Below are positions 63,961-64,000 of a stretch of 64,000 bases of DNA, piece by piece. Origin of the DNA: Megaleporinus macrocephalus (taxonomy: Eukaryota > Chordata > Actinopteri > Characiformes > Anostomidae); the NCBI GenBank assembly GCA_021613375.1, contig CM038702.1:25640349-25704348 (forward strand). Direction: 5' to 3'. Under the pieces are notes generated by a model. That model saw only the letters and a program-made list of their open reading frames with translations. It searched no databases and had not been told where the DNA came from. The stretch's first letter is position 1. Each line of letters opens with the position of its first letter. The position numbers and the translations under genes were made by a program.

Positions 63961-64000
63961 AAAATATCAGGCCAGGAAGAGCTCTTTAGTCAAAAACCAA

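Overview
This is vertebrate nuclear DNA, most likely from a ray-finned fish and probably an otophysan (characin or catfish type). It is AT-rich with very low coding density. It carries long dinucleotide microsatellites, two Tc1-like transposon relics, a jockey-type LINE reverse transcriptase relic, and short interspersed repeats that I know from otophysan genomes. The taxon is an inference from the repeat types and the gene, not from a match to a named genome.

The only protein-coding gene I can support is the 5' part of semaphorin-3C (sema3c), read on the minus strand. Three coding exons are visible: a signal-peptide exon (41855-41972, exon probably starting at 42010), a second exon (6862-7022) and a 63-base third exon (5034-5096). 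Their splice sites and phases join exactly, giving about 114 residues from the start of the protein into the first part of the sema domain. A non-coding first exon with a strong donor is proposed at about 54789-54890. The rest of the gene lies beyond base 1. If the model is right, nearly all of 1-54788 is sema3c intron, and 54.9-64 kb is promoter and upstream flank.

Region by region: 1-5 kb is intron after exon 3, with a Tc1-like element (about 1200-2602) and a TA microsatellite. 5-7 kb holds exons 3 and 2. 7-41.8 kb is the very long intron 1, with GA/CT/TA microsatellites, a near-identical 217-bp duplication that contains an exon-like cassette (9.1 and 13.0 kb), a dispersed repeat family (14.4-15.2 kb), a ~41-bp minisatellite, a TIR-bearing non-autonomous transposon (31430-31948) and a second Tc1-like relic (about 40085-40345). 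41.86-42.01 kb is the signal-peptide exon. 42-54.8 kb is mostly unremarkable apart from a ~1.28-kb degenerate telomere-like array (51943-53223). 54.8-55.4 kb is a purine/pyrimidine mirror at the proposed promoter. 55.4-64 kb is intergenic flank ending in a LINE relic and a minisatellite array.

The most unusual item is the duplicated exon-like cassette on the sema3c strand inside intron 1. Both copies keep an acceptor, a 64-base open segment and a consensus donor. I do not recognise the peptide. I found no CRISPR arrays, rRNA genes or convincing tRNA genes.
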